The translations under genes were made by a program, and so were the position numbers. A stretch of 64,000 bases of DNA from Entoloma clypeatum (Eukaryota; Basidiomycota; Agaricomycetes; Agaricales; Entolomataceae), in NCBI GenBank assembly GCA_963565915.1, contig OY751490.1, positions 1,550,001 through 1,614,000 on the forward strand, in the 5' to 3' direction. Below, one piece after another: positions 42,877 to 55,668 of the stretch. Numbering within the stretch: position 1 is the first letter of the stretch; each line of letters opens with the position of its first letter. Below the pieces are notes generated by a model, which saw nothing but the letters and a program-made list of their open reading frames with translations, made no database searches and was not told where the DNA came from.

Positions 42877-43797
42877 CAACCAATTGTAGTGCTAGGTAAA
42901 CAGGGAAGAATTTCGAGACATCTGGCGAAATCGGACGTATCTGACAATGAGCACGACACTCTGTCGACACCTGAAGGGGGACGTGTTAAGAGAGGCGACA
43001 CGCCTCACAGACGGAACGGCCTCAAGACGGTGGAGCCTAAGTAGTGGAAAGCGAGAGGCTCCGACGCCGCAGCGGAGAAGGTTGAACAACTGACGACAAG
43101 TCGGGTTGTTGTTGGAGGCGAAGCGCCGTCCAACGAGAGGAAGGAAAGAACGATGAACAACCGACGACACGTCGATTGTTGAGGAGGCGTAAAGCGCCAT
43201 CCGAGTCCAAGCGCGAGAGGCTCTGACGTCGCAGCGGAGAAGGTTGAACAACCGACAACAAGTCGGGTCGTTGTTGGAGGCGAAGCGCCGTCCAACGAGG
43301 AGGAAGGAAAGAACGATGAACAACCGACGACACGTCGAATTGTTGAGGAGGCGTAAAGCGCCATCCGAGTCCAAACAAAAAGAAAGAAGTTGAACTTACT
43401 ACTGGTGACTAGTACTTCGTTGTGAGCGAGTCACTTTCTGTGAGTGTGACCTGCGCCGAGTGTTATGTCCGAGTCACATATTGTGCCAAAGGAATGACCG
43501 CGTTGACGTTCAACGTTCAACACCTTGAGACATGACGAACCTACACTGCGAGTCCTTTGTCTCTCCATATGATGTACCCAATACCCCTCTAATTAGAGTC
43601 CGTCTCCCTATAGTATTGTCATGAGTCCGAGTCAGGCCCTCATGCATCATGGATCGCGGCGTCGCCATTTGGAACCCCGAGTCTCTGAGGTTGTGCCACG
43701 TTTAATCACATGCCAGCGTTGCTTGACTGACTCGGATTGACCTCCGATCTCAATTCTGGTCCATAGTACAGCCAAGATTGCAGCTACTTCCCCCCCG
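42877..43797. promoter_or_regulatory. Divergent promoter region between 727-aa gene and right deaminase
   Basis: The 921 bp between the two start codons carry a duplicated GC-rich block (43051-43375) and a unique, GAGTC-rich part (43380-43790). Both genes must draw their promoters from here. No unambiguous TATA box was found. Confidence 0.45.
43051..43375. repeat. Two tandem copies of a 162-bp unit
   Basis: GCGAGAGGCTC starts at 43051 and 43213. Within each unit the words ACAACCGACGACACGTCG and GGAGGCGAAGCGCCGTCCA occur, each partly palindromic. The copies are about 90 percent alike. Overlapping open frames in all three minus frames are an artefact of the repeat. Confidence 0.88.
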
Positions 43798-46280
43798 ATG
43801 GCACAGACTAATGTCGTGGAGATGGACCAAGTTCAAGTTACAGTCCCCCCAGCTCCGAAAGTCACGGTCAGCATGCAAGATCTCGAAACCAGATACGGGA
43901 ACTTAGGGCAAGAAGAACTCCTTCAACTATTCCGCCACCTGTCTCTTCTCCTCACTCTTCTATCCGCTATCTGCCATGGTGGTCATCCTTCGTTTAATTC
44001 CCAGGAAGCCGTGAAGGAGAGATCGGCTCGATTGATGAATCGGAGGCCGCGGCGAGTCGTGGATGCCGCCGTTACCCTCCTTGTGCGGAACAAAGAGGTT
44101 ATAGCGGGGATGTCATACGACCAGGAAAAAGATGAGGAACAGGCGCCCTCGAGTTTTCTTGCCCTCAAGAACAATGATTGTGATACTCGAGCTCCCGACT
44201 ATACAGATGCTCCCAACCTGGAAGGCGAAGGGGTGCCACCATATGAGACAGACCGAGGAGCACTACGCGTTGCCACCATTGCCAACCCATCGGGGAAAAA
44301 TAAACCGAACGAGAGCCCCGCTGCTCCTGCGAAGAAAGAGGATTTGGGTGACGCTCTCAGCAGCTTCCCAACCCTTTGTAAACCAGGAAAGAGTTACTGG
44401 CCCACTTTGAGAAATTCGAATGTGTTTCAGTGAGTTATCAACAATTCACTCTACGTCTCTGAGGCTTGTTGGCGAATTATTATATAGATTAAGAGACACA
44501 CGTAAATTATCATGGGAAGACCACGCCGCGACTCTCTGCGACTATTTGAACACATATATCAATGTCAATCGTGGCGCAGAGCGAGATGCAATGTCCATTC
44601 AGTTTTTCAAGTACCTCATCCTTGCCTGCCATCAGAAAATGCATCAGCGGACTCAACATTGGGTTACTCATGGGCAGCTATACGAGTTCCACCGGATTAT
44701 ACGGGATATATCTGTCAAACGCCGCGACCCTTATTCTCCTTCGGTCACAGATACAAGACTTGCAAGAAACCTTCGCGCCATGCGAAGCAGTGGCATGGTG
44801 GAAGTACTCTCAATAATCGCTGATGCGTCATTGGGTCTGAACCAGATAAAGTCGTCATCATTGTCTTCCTCAACCAAGTTCTCAAAGTTGCTCTTCGCCG
44901 CTAACGAGGGCCCGTCCGAGGAGAAGCCGGGCTACATTCTATGGAATGAAAACCTCTACTTCGAATTTCATTTGTTACTCATTTCCGTCACGATGGCTTA
45001 TATATATTGTCTTAAACAACTGGCTGAACAATACCGGCACAACAAACAGGATACAGTGAACAAACATGTTCTCCAAATCGTGGACCTCGCTCGCCTCCTC
45101 TCATCTCTTGTAGAATCCGACGCATTCCTGACGCATCTGATGTTCCTGCAACGGGTGCACCTACTTGTGCCGCCAAAGTACGAGCAGAAGGAATTGCACG
45201 GCACATTCATCAAGGGCATGACGGATACATTGGATATATTCTACCTTGCCGGGGGCGAGGACAAGTCGCCATCAGTCGAGGGGCAAGAGGACAAACAGGA
45301 CGATGAAGAACCTGGAGACATCGATGATTCCTCGGAGGAGATGTTGGAGGGCGCAGTCGTTGACTCATTGTACCCTGAGGTGGTTCAGAGCCGATTCAAA
45401 CTTCTCATTGGTTACTTGGGGGCGAAGCGTGTCTTGGAGAATCACTCTTACAAAGTGGGACGTCGGATCCAGATCACACTTTTGGAGATGCAACTGTCAT
45501 TATTCGCCCAGCCGTCATGGCAGAAACTCAAGTGCCTCATGCAGGATGCTGTTGACAAGCATGGGCAGAAAAAATTAGACCTTTCATGCCGCCAAGATGT
45601 CTCTGGGGAACCCAATGCGGGCAGGAAAGCTAGGGTCTCGTTCTTCGAATACATCGAAGATATCATCCAATTCACTCGTGACGTCAAGCTATACCGCAGG
45701 TTCTTATCCATCCTGAAGAACGAGAACTCCGACTTCATCACGCATTATGTCTCACTTCATTGTGAATCAATCTTGGCAGCTCTTGCGCGCCTCTCCCAAG
45801 AACCTGACAAAATATTGCCCGACGAACTTGCTCAGATTTTGAAGGTATGTTTGACTGGCCGTTTTCATCACAAAGTATTTGTTGATTTGTTTCCTACAGT
45901 CACTCGATCCTCGCGATGTAGGGGTCTCGAAACTTTGCTGCCCTTCATGCTGGGAGTTCATGAATGTTTTGCGCAATGAGTTCATTAGCCTGTCAGAGGG
46001 ATACCAAATCCCTGGTCGCCATTTCACTCTATATCCCGTCCAACTACCAGCTTGGCTTCCCAAACATATTTTGTATCAGATGATTTACCGATTCGAGGTT
46101 TACGTGGCAGAAGCAATCTGGAACGTCGAACAAAAGAGGATTGGGCCGCCAATCGCACGCCACTCGCGTGGAGATTCCCTCGAGAGCAACCCCTCCAACT
46201 ATGGCAGCGAATCCAGCAATGACAGCTACACAAGTATGACATACTCCGTTTGGTGCTCTCCAAAGACGGTCGCCGCATGA
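43798..46280 (+). CDS. OTT_1508-type deaminase-like protein (right copy)
   Basis: Exons: 43798-44429, 44488-45844, 45900-46280. Introns are 58 nt (GTGAGT...TATATAG) and 55 nt (GTATGT...CCTACAG). The 789-aa product is homologous to the left copy along its length. The zinc/catalytic pattern is H635-C-E637 (SLHCESILAALARL) and, right after the last intron, C677-P-S-C680 (VSKLCCPSCWEF). The intron sits at the same place between HxE and CxxC in both genes, which supports common descent. The C-terminal block QLPAWLPKHILYQMIYRFEV matches LPPLLPPKVVEKMVKKFEEY of the left copy. Family knowledge (nucleic acid or nucleotide deaminase fold) comes from memory; activity is not proven. No stop or frameshift is seen, so it is probably a live gene. 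Confidence 0.82.
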
Positions 46281-46529
46281 GACGTGATGAGTTTCGATGT
46301 ACCGGGTTGATCACAATTTCCGCCGCCCTCCACTATCTATGTAACATGAAATCATTATGAACTTCGCTTGTTGTGTTCGAAATCTGGAGAGAGCTCGAAG
46401 TCGACTATTACAGAGTGCTATGTAGATTGAGATGTTTGAGTGGCTGTGCCAGTGTGCTTATGAATCGGTCCATACACTGGCAAGTTCCTTCAACGCCCTC
46501 CCCCACCATACGCTCAACTCGACTATTCG

Positions 46530-47725
46530 TCGTACGATCTTTCAACGCCATCCCGCTACCCGATTGTATGGCTAGGTAAGGTTATTTATGGTAATCTTAG
46601 TGTGGGCAATAACTTGAACTAACCCAGAACGGATGGTGCACAAACTTCAAGTTGAAGACCTGTACCGAGCTGGTCTCTTCTCTAGATCATGATTGGTAGA
46701 CATATTCTGTCTTCCAAACGGCTTGACCTGGTGTCGGTCGTTCCCGCCTCGCTCAAGCAGGCTTGGGATAACCAACTCGGATTAGTGGTAGACATTCTGT
46801 CTTCCAAACGGCTTGACCTGGTGTCGGTCGTTCCCGGCGCTCCCGCCTCGCTACGCTTGCTTCTCTGGATTATTGGTAGACATATTCTGTCTTCCTAACG
46901 GCTTGACCGGGTGTCGGCTGTTCCCGCCTCGCTGCGGGCTTGGGATAACCGATTAGTGGTAGACATATTCTGTCTACCAAACGGCTTGACCTGGTGTCGG
47001 TTGTTCTCGCTCTTCCCGCTCACGTCGCATCGCTCAAGAGCCAAGATCCGTAGCCACGGTATCCTTCCACTGGATCAAAGGCTTGCGTTGTTCCCGCCTC
47101 GTGATGGTGTGATCCATACGACCTGCAGCCCTAGCTTGGCTGGTCTCTTCTCTGGATTATTGGTAGACATATTCTGTCTACCTAACGGCTTGACCTGGTG
47201 TCGGCTGTTCCCGCTCTTCCCGCTCACATAGCATCGCTCGGGAGCCAAGATTCGTAACCACGGTTTTCGCATTGCACTTCCACTGGATCAAAGGCTTGCT
47301 GTTGTTCCCGCCTCGCTGCGGGCTTGGGATAACCGATTAGTGGTAGACATATTCTGTCTTCCAAATGGCTGTACCTGGTGTCAGTCGTTCCCGCTCCCGC
47401 CTCGCTACGGGCTTGGGATAACCCCGGGCCCGAGCCGGTCTCTGCTCGGGATTAATGGAAGACATATTTTGTCTTCCAAACGGTTCGACCTGGCGTCGGT
47501 TGTTCCCGCTCTTCCTGCTCGCGTCGCATCGCTCGGGAGCCAAGATCCGCAGCCACGGTTTTCGCATTGTACGCTATCCTTCCACTGGATCAAAGGTAGA
47601 CATTCCGTCTTCCCAACGATTACCTAGTATCGGTCGTTCCTCGCTACGGGCTTGGGATAACCCTCAACCGTTCTCTGCTGGATTAATGGTAGACATTCTG
47701 TCTTCCAAACGGGCTGGCCTGGCGT
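46530..47725. repeat. Right inverted repeat array flanking the deaminase cluster
   Basis: About ten diverged units of 70-130 bp carry TTAGTGGTAGACATATTCTG, TTCCAAACGGCTTGACCTGG, TGTCGGTCGTTCCCG and GCCTCGCTGCGGGCTTGGG. It begins with the 68-bp complement of 36343-36410. Some units include a longer insert with GGAGCCAAGATCCG and CCACTGGATCAAAGG. It is the mirror of 35996-36420 but expanded. Open frames in it are repeats, not genes. Confidence 0.87.
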
Positions 47726-48151
47726 CGGTCGTTGCACCTAGAACCAATAGTCTCAACGATTTTTCCGCTTTCTGGACCCACCGTCCACACCAGCCCGTCG
47801 CCCAAGATTGGCCATTCTCTGGTCTCACAGGCTATTGCCGCCCGACCCGACACTTTGTAGTACCCGAGGTTTGTTCATTGCTTGGCTCAAAGCACCTCAG
47901 CAGAACTTAGACGTATCTGCAGACATGTTCCTCTCGCCAGCAGCCATCACGTACCTATCCTTGGGCATTTCAACTATCTCTGGGCCCCCGGAGATCTCGT
48001 CATACACCACAAATGACTCATGATGATGGTCGCTCCTCCTCTGTGAGTCAGGGCTCGTCCTTTTGTTCACGTGTTTCAATGAGGCGCTTACCTGCCGGAC
48101 TCGCAGTCGATCATTCCTCTCCTGTGCCATACGTGATCAGCACCTTATACA
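47726..48151. other. Upstream region of Plavaka transposase
   Basis: No gene recognised. A short minus frame (48130-47897) with VVYDEISGGPEIVEMPKD has no assignment. Element ends for Plavaka were not found here. Confidence 0.35.
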
Positions 48152-51100
48152 ATGGACTTGCCGCCAGCTTGGTCTCAAGCTTGCATCTGTGGACGGATAT
48201 TTTTCGTACCTCAAGCATATACGCACCACAAGCACAGTTGCTCAAAATCGAAGAAACGGCTGTCCTGGGCTCTGGGAAAGGCTAAAGAGGCCTGGAAGGC
48301 GAACAAGCGTCGTAAAATGGAAGAACAAGAGCCTTCGAGTGCTGTGGCTGTCGAACCATTGCCTTTGGATGGCACATTGCCTGGTGTTCATGAACAGGTT
48401 CGCGTTCTCGTCTCGCCACCGCCATCGCTTACTGAGAGTGTGTTTTATTCAGGCTGCTGAGACTCCCGTTGACTGCGATGATCTTCATCAATGCATAGCG
48501 GAGCGGAGGACGCGCCGGGAACATCGCCAATTGCCGAAGCGCTATCGAGATATAGCACCTGAACCTCCAGCCTCACTTCCTCCTGTATCTCTGCAGGTCA
48601 TGTCAGATTGTGCTCAAGCAGAGCCAGATGCACCTCAACTCCTATCTCAGAAATGCCCGGCGCCTGCAACTCTGGCCAGAAAATCCCTTCAATCCGCGCG
48701 CAACATATTTGGACTTTTCCGACAATACTACTCGACTCGGTTCCCAGAACACGATCCCGTCGACAACATTACACCCAACGACTTGATAGACGCATCTCCG
48801 GACCAGTCTTCCCCACCTCTGGCCCGCGACTTCCACCCGTATCCGAACCAATCGTCGTTTCTGCTAGGAGAATGGTATTGGAATGACGGTGAAAAGAAAT
48901 CGCAGTCCAGCTTCCAGAATCTCCTCAAAATAGTTGGACATCCTGCCTTTCGCCCGGAGGAAGTTGCAGGCCTGAACTGGCGACTTATCAATGCCCAGCT
49001 GAGTGGAGAGCGCTGTGAGGGCTTGAATGAGGAGGATGGTTGGGAGGACGAACAAGATAGGAGACCCGGAGGCTGGATTAAAACCCCAATCAAAATCAAT
49101 GTTCCTTTTCATAAACGAACGTTGCGCCCAGGTCAAAAAGAGTTCGATGCAGGCGTTCTACATCATCGCAAGTTGACGTCCGTGATCAGGGAGAAAATTA
49201 CCCGACCCTCCGTCCACCCCCACCTCCATTTCGAACCTTACGAATTATTCTGGCAAACGGATGATGCTGCTCAACCAGTTCGGGTTCATGGCGAGCTCTA
49301 CACATCAGAGGCGTTCGTCAAGGCTCATCGCGAGCTCCAGGATTCTCCTCAAGAACCAGGATGCGACCTTTCCAGGGTTGTCATTGGTCTCATGTTCGCC
49401 TCTGACGGCACCCAGCTCACGTCTTTCAGCACCGCCAAATTGTGGCCTGTTTATCTCATGATAGGGAATGAGTCGAAAGATCGAAGGTCGAAACCTTCTT
49501 GTCATGCATTCGAACATATCGCTTACCTGGAAACGGTGCGCAAAATCTCTTATCCTGATGCTATTTGGACTTAAAATCTTGTTCAATGATAGCTCCCCGA
49601 TGCCTTTACAGCCTTCGCGGCGGAGAATATTGGCAAGGGACCTAATTCGACGTTTATGGGGCATTGTCATCGAGAAATGTACCATGCTCAGTGGTCAATC
49701 ATCCTCGACGATGAATTTCTGGAAACATACAGGCATGGAATGGTGGTCAAATGTTGTGATGGTATTTGGCGCCGTTTCTACCCACGTGTATTCACATATT
49801 CTGCAGATTACAAGGAGAAGTAAGTTCTTGCCACATCACTAGAATTTCAAACACTCAAAATAGATATCTCAGAATAATTATCGTCTGCATCCGCAATCTT
49901 GGTCGCTGCCCTTGCCCTCGGTGTCTTATACCGATGGATCGCGTGCCTAATATGGGAATGCGCCGGGACATGGCGCAACGTTTATCTCTTGCCCGTATCG
50001 ATGACGTGAAGCGTCGTAGTCGTGTCGAGGCTGCGCGAGACGTCATATATGGGGGGGGGCTACACCGTTGTTAGCACGGGTGTAGAGAATCTCCTAAAAG
50101 CGGATTCTTTGGTCCCAACGGCAGTGAGTATGCCTGTTTTACTATGCGTCTGGTGTTAATATTCCACTGTGCTAGAATGCGTTTTCGGATAAGCTATCGC
50201 CGCTCAACTTCAACATGTTTGAGATGGTAGTAGTAGACCTAATGCATGAAGTTGAGCTCGGTGTATGGAAGGCAGTGTTCATCCACCTGCTACGCCTTCT
50301 GGACTGCGAAAATGAAAACATGAAACATGAATTGGATCGACGGTGGGGATTAGATAAACCTTTGGAGATCAAACACTAACATTCGACTTCATTAGCTTTC
50401 GAGAGATCCCGCCTTTCGGGATTGATGGTGTAAGGAGGGTAACGACGAACCGATCAGAATTAAAGAAGATGACGGCACATGACTATGAGGATATGTTACA
50501 AGTAAAGTGAATGGTTAGGTTCAAAATGAACTTGAGTAACATGCTCACCTAGTGCGCTATACCTGTCTTTGATGGTCTCCTTCCTGAACCTCACAATACG
50601 CGCATTCTACAACTTCTGTTTGATCTGGCTCACTGGCATGGCCTTGCCAAGCTCCGGATGCACACGGACACTACTCTGGAACTCTTGTTGCAAGTCACTA
50701 CATCGTTGGGCAACAGATTGCGCGCATTCCAGGAGAAAACATGTGTAGCATTCCCAACACGGGAATTAGCGCGTGAGCAGGCTGCCCGTATGCGGCGTCA
50801 GGAAAAACGCGTGGCCACAACGAAACCAGGATCTTCCAACTCGGTATCTCAAAAATCGAGCAGTGCGAGGCAACCGAAACAATTCAACTTGAAGACTTAC
50901 AAGTACCATGCGCTTGGCGACTACCACCATACTATTCGGCAGTTTGGTACAACAGACTCATACTCTACCCAATCAGTCAGTGTTTCTCGACGTTCTAATT
51001 GAGCGACTTGATACTAACAACTATCAGAGTGAACGGGAGCACCGAACTTCAAAAGGGCGGTTCCTTCGGACTAGTGGGCGGTTGATACCGCAGCAATTGT

Positions 51101-52391
51101 CAAAGATCGAACAGCGACAGCGCCACATTCGCATGACCCGTGGAAACATGAATGGTGTTTCCTCTCAGGTAGAGTCAGAGGATATAACTATGAAGTCTGG
51201 GGATCGTTACAAAATGGGAACGTCGGAGAAATTCCGTGTGCATATTCCCACCTTTCTGCAACGGAATGATAGAGATCCTGCCGTTAAGGTGAGCGGTTTT
51301 ATCTCTTCTTTATGTTGGCTCTCCCCAAAACCTTGTACAGAATTTTTTTCCAAAGTTGAGAGGCCATCTCCTTCCACGTATTCAAGCGGCACTTCAGCAG
51401 GAGGCCGAATCGTGTCCTGCGCTCACTTCCATCGGTACAGCATCCAATGCTGGATCTTCCCCTGGCTTGGGTGATTCTGCGTGTGATTACGTGTTTTTCA
51501 AACACGATTGTATATACCACCACAAGGTCCTTCGATTTAACTTCACCACTTATGACGTGCGGCGCGGGACCGACATTGTCAACCCTGGCACGCCTCGTTG
51601 CAACATCATGTTACTCGCAAATCACGCAGATGGTTCCGACTCTTCAAATTTACATCGCTTTTTGTACGCGCGAATAGTCGGCGCATATCATGCAAACGTG
51701 ATCTATACTGGCCCCGGGATGCGAGACTATAAGGCCCGCCGCTTTGATTTCTTGTGGGTGCGATGGTACGAGGTTGTCGATGCGGGGCCTTCAGGATGGA
51801 GTAATTCCACACTGGACTCGGTCCGCTTCCCTCCTATGCATGAGGATGATTCTTTTGGCTTTGTGGATCCGGGCGATGTATTGCGGGGGTGCCATATTCT
51901 CCCGGCCTTCTCGAAAGGCAAACGAAAGGAAACCGAGATTGATGTGTCTCCTTGTGCCAAGGATAGTAAAGACTATCAGCTATACTATGTTGGCTGGTAT
52001 GTATGTTCGGCGATGTCACAATGAATTTGACACTCATCCAAATTGAATTTGCAGCTTTTCTGATCGGGATTTGCTCATGCGATATCATTGGGGTCTGGGT
52101 GTTGGCCATTATCACGCACATCGTCCTACTTCTACCCGCATTCCTGACACCTCAAGGATCATTGATGTTTCAGATGCTCAAGTTGCAGATCCTGAAATAC
52201 TCCGGGGCGACATAAATGCCCATGCTACAGATATAGGCAGCAACGTGGACCGCGAATCGGACAACCCAGAAATGTCCCTGGAAGACCGTGATTTGGAGGG
52301 TTGGGAGGATGTGGAGAGCGATACTCCAGAGGATGGTAACGGCAATAGCCATTATGATTCGGAGGACGATTACGAAGGAATTGATGAATGA
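48152..52391 (+). pseudogene. Plavaka (CACTA-related) transposase, ten exons, one frameshift
   Basis: Exons: 48152-48397, 48453-49535, 49593-49819, 49864-50123, 50176-50342, 50396-50501, 50553-50975, 51028-51288, 51341-51996, 52055-52391, with nine GT-AG introns of 44-57 nt. The product would be about 1254 aa. Landmarks: N-terminal zinc finger CICGRIFFVPQAYTHHKHSC with KKRLSWALGKAKEAWKANKR; AERRTRREHRQLPKRYRD; VIGLMFASDGTQLTSFSTAK; CIRNLGRCPCPRCLIPMDR; VVVDLMHEVELGVWKAVFIH; CAIPVFDGLLPEPHNTRILQ; and a C-terminal SDRDLLMRYHWGLGVGHYH. These are Plavaka-type features; such transposases are common in Agaricomycetes. The only lesion is one extra G in a nine-G run at 50051-50059 in exon 4, which could be real or a sequencing error. 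Otherwise intact. Confidence 0.88.
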
Positions 52392-52665
52392 CATTCCGAG
52401 ATAATTCATCGACTTCACGATTAGACATCATATGACGAGGAAGAGGACGGTCGTCGTTATGAAACATCCATTTATATGGGGACGCGAGCGTGATTTATAG
52501 GTGGCTGGGGGAGCTCTACCGTAATATAAGTCTCGCCGTTTTTTCTTCGGAGTTGACAAATCCTCCAATTGGCGTACGGCTTCCTCTCCTTCGTACTCTG
52601 TACGTTTCTGATGATTACCCTACATATATACATTAACTCCTAATACAAACGGAACGCTGTTCGCA

Positions 52666-52958
52666 GTGTCCCCTTCCTCCCCTTGCCTTAAAACCGTGTC
52701 CCTGTTGCTCGGCGAAGGCGAATCTCCCAGTTTTATTTCGACACAGTTTCCGCCCCGACCGCATTCAGGTTATTGTTTCTTCGTAAGTCTTTCACTCTTA
52801 CGAGTTTCATCGACTAATCGTTCGAACAGGTGGACCCAACCAATTCCGAGGGATTACTAGTTCTCGGAGTCGATGGCCGTTCTGACCTTTGGTCGCTCTG
52901 CTCTAATTCCACGGCAGGCGGTCGGGTTGATGTTGTCCAAGCAGAAACAACCGAATAA
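52666..52958 (+). CDS. Possible 3' exons of a small gene, uncertain
   Basis: Exon 52667-52782, intron 52783-52829 (GTAAGT...AACAG), exon 52830-52958, giving CFFVDPTNSEGLLVLGVDGR, LWSLCSNSTAGGRVDVVQAE and a stop TAA. An acceptor (CGCAG) precedes 52667, so an upstream exon is expected near 52540-52600, but no ATG start was settled. The domain is not recognised. It could be a fragment of a small secreted protein gene. Confidence 0.3.
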
Positions 52959-53988
52959 CTTTCACCGTCAAATGGGTATCAAGTTAATCCGGAAGTTGAA
53001 GAAGACTCACTGCTAGAAAGCCTCGATCGTCCATCGTCAAATGGCGATGCATCTGGTGTCGGTATTGTGACATCAGCATCTTGAATGACAGCGGCGACCG
53101 GACTGCAAATTTGGGCGATGAGATACTAACTCAACGGTATTGCGCCCCTTCCGGATAAGTTCACCTAATGTTCTGCTCTACTGGTCATCTTTGATTCCGA
53201 GGTTCATGCGACACTCTCAAGAAGGGACTCAAGCGTCCCTGGCATCCACGCGGCTCCTGGACCCTCATTCCTCCACCCTGTTCGCATTCAACTATCAACT
53301 TGTGGGGTCTGATTGGCTCATTCCCGCATCATCGGCAGGGGCCACTGGTGCCAACCATTTCGGTCCCTTGACATCCGACGCTTTGAGGAGACCTTATGAA
53401 TAGCGAATCATAAACAGTGAGTTTATTCCCTTGAGGTACTCGATTTTTCTCATGTTTATCTCTTGTGTAGCTTGGCAGATATATTCATAACTTCCTTCAA
53501 CTTTCCCTTGCCCCATATGTGCCAGCTACCCTCCGAAATATCCCTGTCCGCCTATAGACTTACGCATTCCACAAGCTCTTTGAGTCCCTTCGCCGTGCCT
53601 CGTTTTCATCACGAATTGCCTTCAAGTAGTTGCAAGAAACTATGTAGCCGTTAAAATGCCCTGGAAGATCGTATTATCTTATCCCTTCATTTCATCCACT
53701 CAAGAAACATACAAATATAACCCGGATTTGGCATTGTGCCCGGCCAAGTGCGGACGATCATTCGGTGCAATGCAACGAAGACAAACGGTTTACAAACTCA
53801 ACTTTGCCCTTCATATCTCAACAACTAATCACACTCTGCGACCAATACCATCAACGTAACTAATACCACCGACAACCCACGACTAATTCCATCGACAACC
53901 TTCGACTAATCCTATCGACGACTAATCAACATCCCTCTTCTACATCAACCACCCAACGACTAAGCATACCTCTCCTTCTCGACCATCC
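52959..53988. other. No gene recognised
   Basis: It contains short open frames without a convincing domain. 53650-53960 has TCGACGACTAATC-like repeats ahead of the next gene. Confidence 0.35.
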
Positions 53989-54596
53989 ATGACGCCCCTC
54001 AAACCCGTTCTCTCGGCGTTTTACCGATGTCGTCCCGTCCGCGCCGCCACGAAGGATCTCACCCGTGCCAATAAGCGGTACAGTCCCTTGTTCAAGGCCA
54101 TTGGAGCCACGAAAATTGTTCACCAGTAAGTAAACGGCGGTTTGATAAACCAAACCAACCTCGACCGTCACCCTCTCAGCGGCTCCTATCACGATGCGGA
54201 GTCCCGGAATGAAACAAAAAAGCGGTGGGCGGAGAACGGAAGAACAAGGTGAGCATTGTTTCAATCTGACCACCGCTGTTACTTACCTTCCGTTGGTGGG
54301 AGGTGCTCCGACCTCTTCAGGTACTCTACCATCCGGAGTTTCAACGACGCTGGCCAGAACATCGCCACGTTACACATCCGCAAGTCGAAAAGCAACGACG
54401 AGGTCTTCTTACAAGCAGCGGCGACGGAGGCGGCCCGGGCATCCAAGGCAGCGTGGCAAGGGAAACAACTGGTGATAGACGGGGCGAAACGATTGGGAGG
54501 AGACTTCAACGAAACCACCGTCTTTGTCGTCAAGGTAAGTTTGGTCTGTCCGCTCGCCTGCAGATCCGTTCGTCTAACAAAAATCCGCAGATTTAG
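53989..54596 (+). CDS. Four-exon small protein, 141 aa, unknown
   Basis: Exons: 53989-54125, 54180-54248, 54321-54534, 54591-54596. Introns of 54, 72 and 56 nt are all GT-AG and restore one frame from ATG to TAG; the last exon adds only one codon and the stop. The sequence begins MTPLKPVLSAFYRCRPVRAA, is basic at the start (TRANKRYSPLFKAIGATKIV), and ends with a helical part (LQAAATEAARASKAAWQGKQ) and DFNETTVFVVKI. The basic, Arg-rich N-terminus could be a mitochondrial presequence, but that is a guess. No known family comes to mind. Three matching introns argue for a real gene. Confidence 0.55.
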
Positions 54597-54859
54597 GTCG
54601 CAAGACTTCAAACCCCGGAACACGAACTTAAGGGAAAGCATATCATATCAATGATTATAAAACCCCCAACTCCAAACTGTCTGTACAGATGAGCGTCGTC
54701 CATGGAACGTAGGATATACAGAAATTACCTTCGCCCACCAATGACCATACCCGTCGTGAATACATACATGGTATCGGATAACGAATGGACGGATTCGTGC
54801 AGTCGAGCTATCGTGCCACACCCTCCTGAGTCCTCCCCCGACCTTTCTTCGATCAACGC

Positions 54860-55660
54860 TTTTGCTCAGTGCTCGTGACGACTCTCCATGACCGTAACCC
54901 TGATTCAAACAAAGGACACTCTCAAGTTGAATCGAATCGAAATTCTTCCGCTCACGGGGTACGGAAACCCTTGGTGGTAGCAGTGGGCAGGTTCGGGATG
55001 GTGGACGGTGCGGTCGCAGACATCTCGTCCCCGTCGCGTCTTGTCCCATCCGAGTCTCTGGTCCCGTCCCGCTCGTCTCGTCATATCCCGTCCCGTCCCC
55101 CATCGCATCTCGCCCCTGTCTCGTCGTTCCACTTCCAACCCACTTTCCCTCTCTAGCCACTGCCTTCACCTCCCATGCCATTTGGCAGACGGCTAGGTGG
55201 TAGCAGTGGGTGAGTCTGGGGTAGTGGACGGTGCGGGTCGCGGACACCTTGTCCCCATGGCTCCTGTCCCCCATCGCGTCTGTCCCTTGTCGCGACGTGT
55301 CTCGTCCCGCTCGTCGCGTCCTGGGTCCCGTATTGGGATGTGAGCGTTGACGGCAGAACGTGGCTGGTCCGGGCGACGCCCTCAGTAGGTGATAACGCCG
55401 ACGCTATTGGTGTGGGCGTTGACAGAGGGACATCCCCGTCTCATGTCGCTTCCCGTCCCGTCTCGTCTCTCGTCTCAGCTTGGCTCGCGTTCTGTGCGGG
55501 CGTTGACGGAGGGATGCCGCCCGTCGCGTCTTCTTGTCTCCCCTCTCTTCTCGCCTCCCCGCTCCACCTGTGGGTGATCGGACGGGGTGTCGGTGTTGAC
55601 ATATCGATGACGAGGGTATTTGAGCGAGTATTATCTTCTCATTCACATAAAGCGAAACTT
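54860..55660. repeat. Low-complexity CGTCC/CTCGTC-rich region
   Basis: It is rich in TCCCGTCCCGTCC, CTCGTC and GTTGACGGAGGGA words, with diverged duplicates of GGTAGCAGTGGG (54975, 55199) and GGGCGTTGAC (55410, 55498). Open frames here on both strands are compositional. Nothing else is seen from 54597. Confidence 0.6.
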
Positions 55661-55668
55661 ACCCCAGG

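Noticed and set aside
43005..43378. Three overlapping minus-strand frames of more than 110 codons
   Set aside because: They are produced by the duplicated 162-bp block upstream of the 727-aa gene; repeat artefact.
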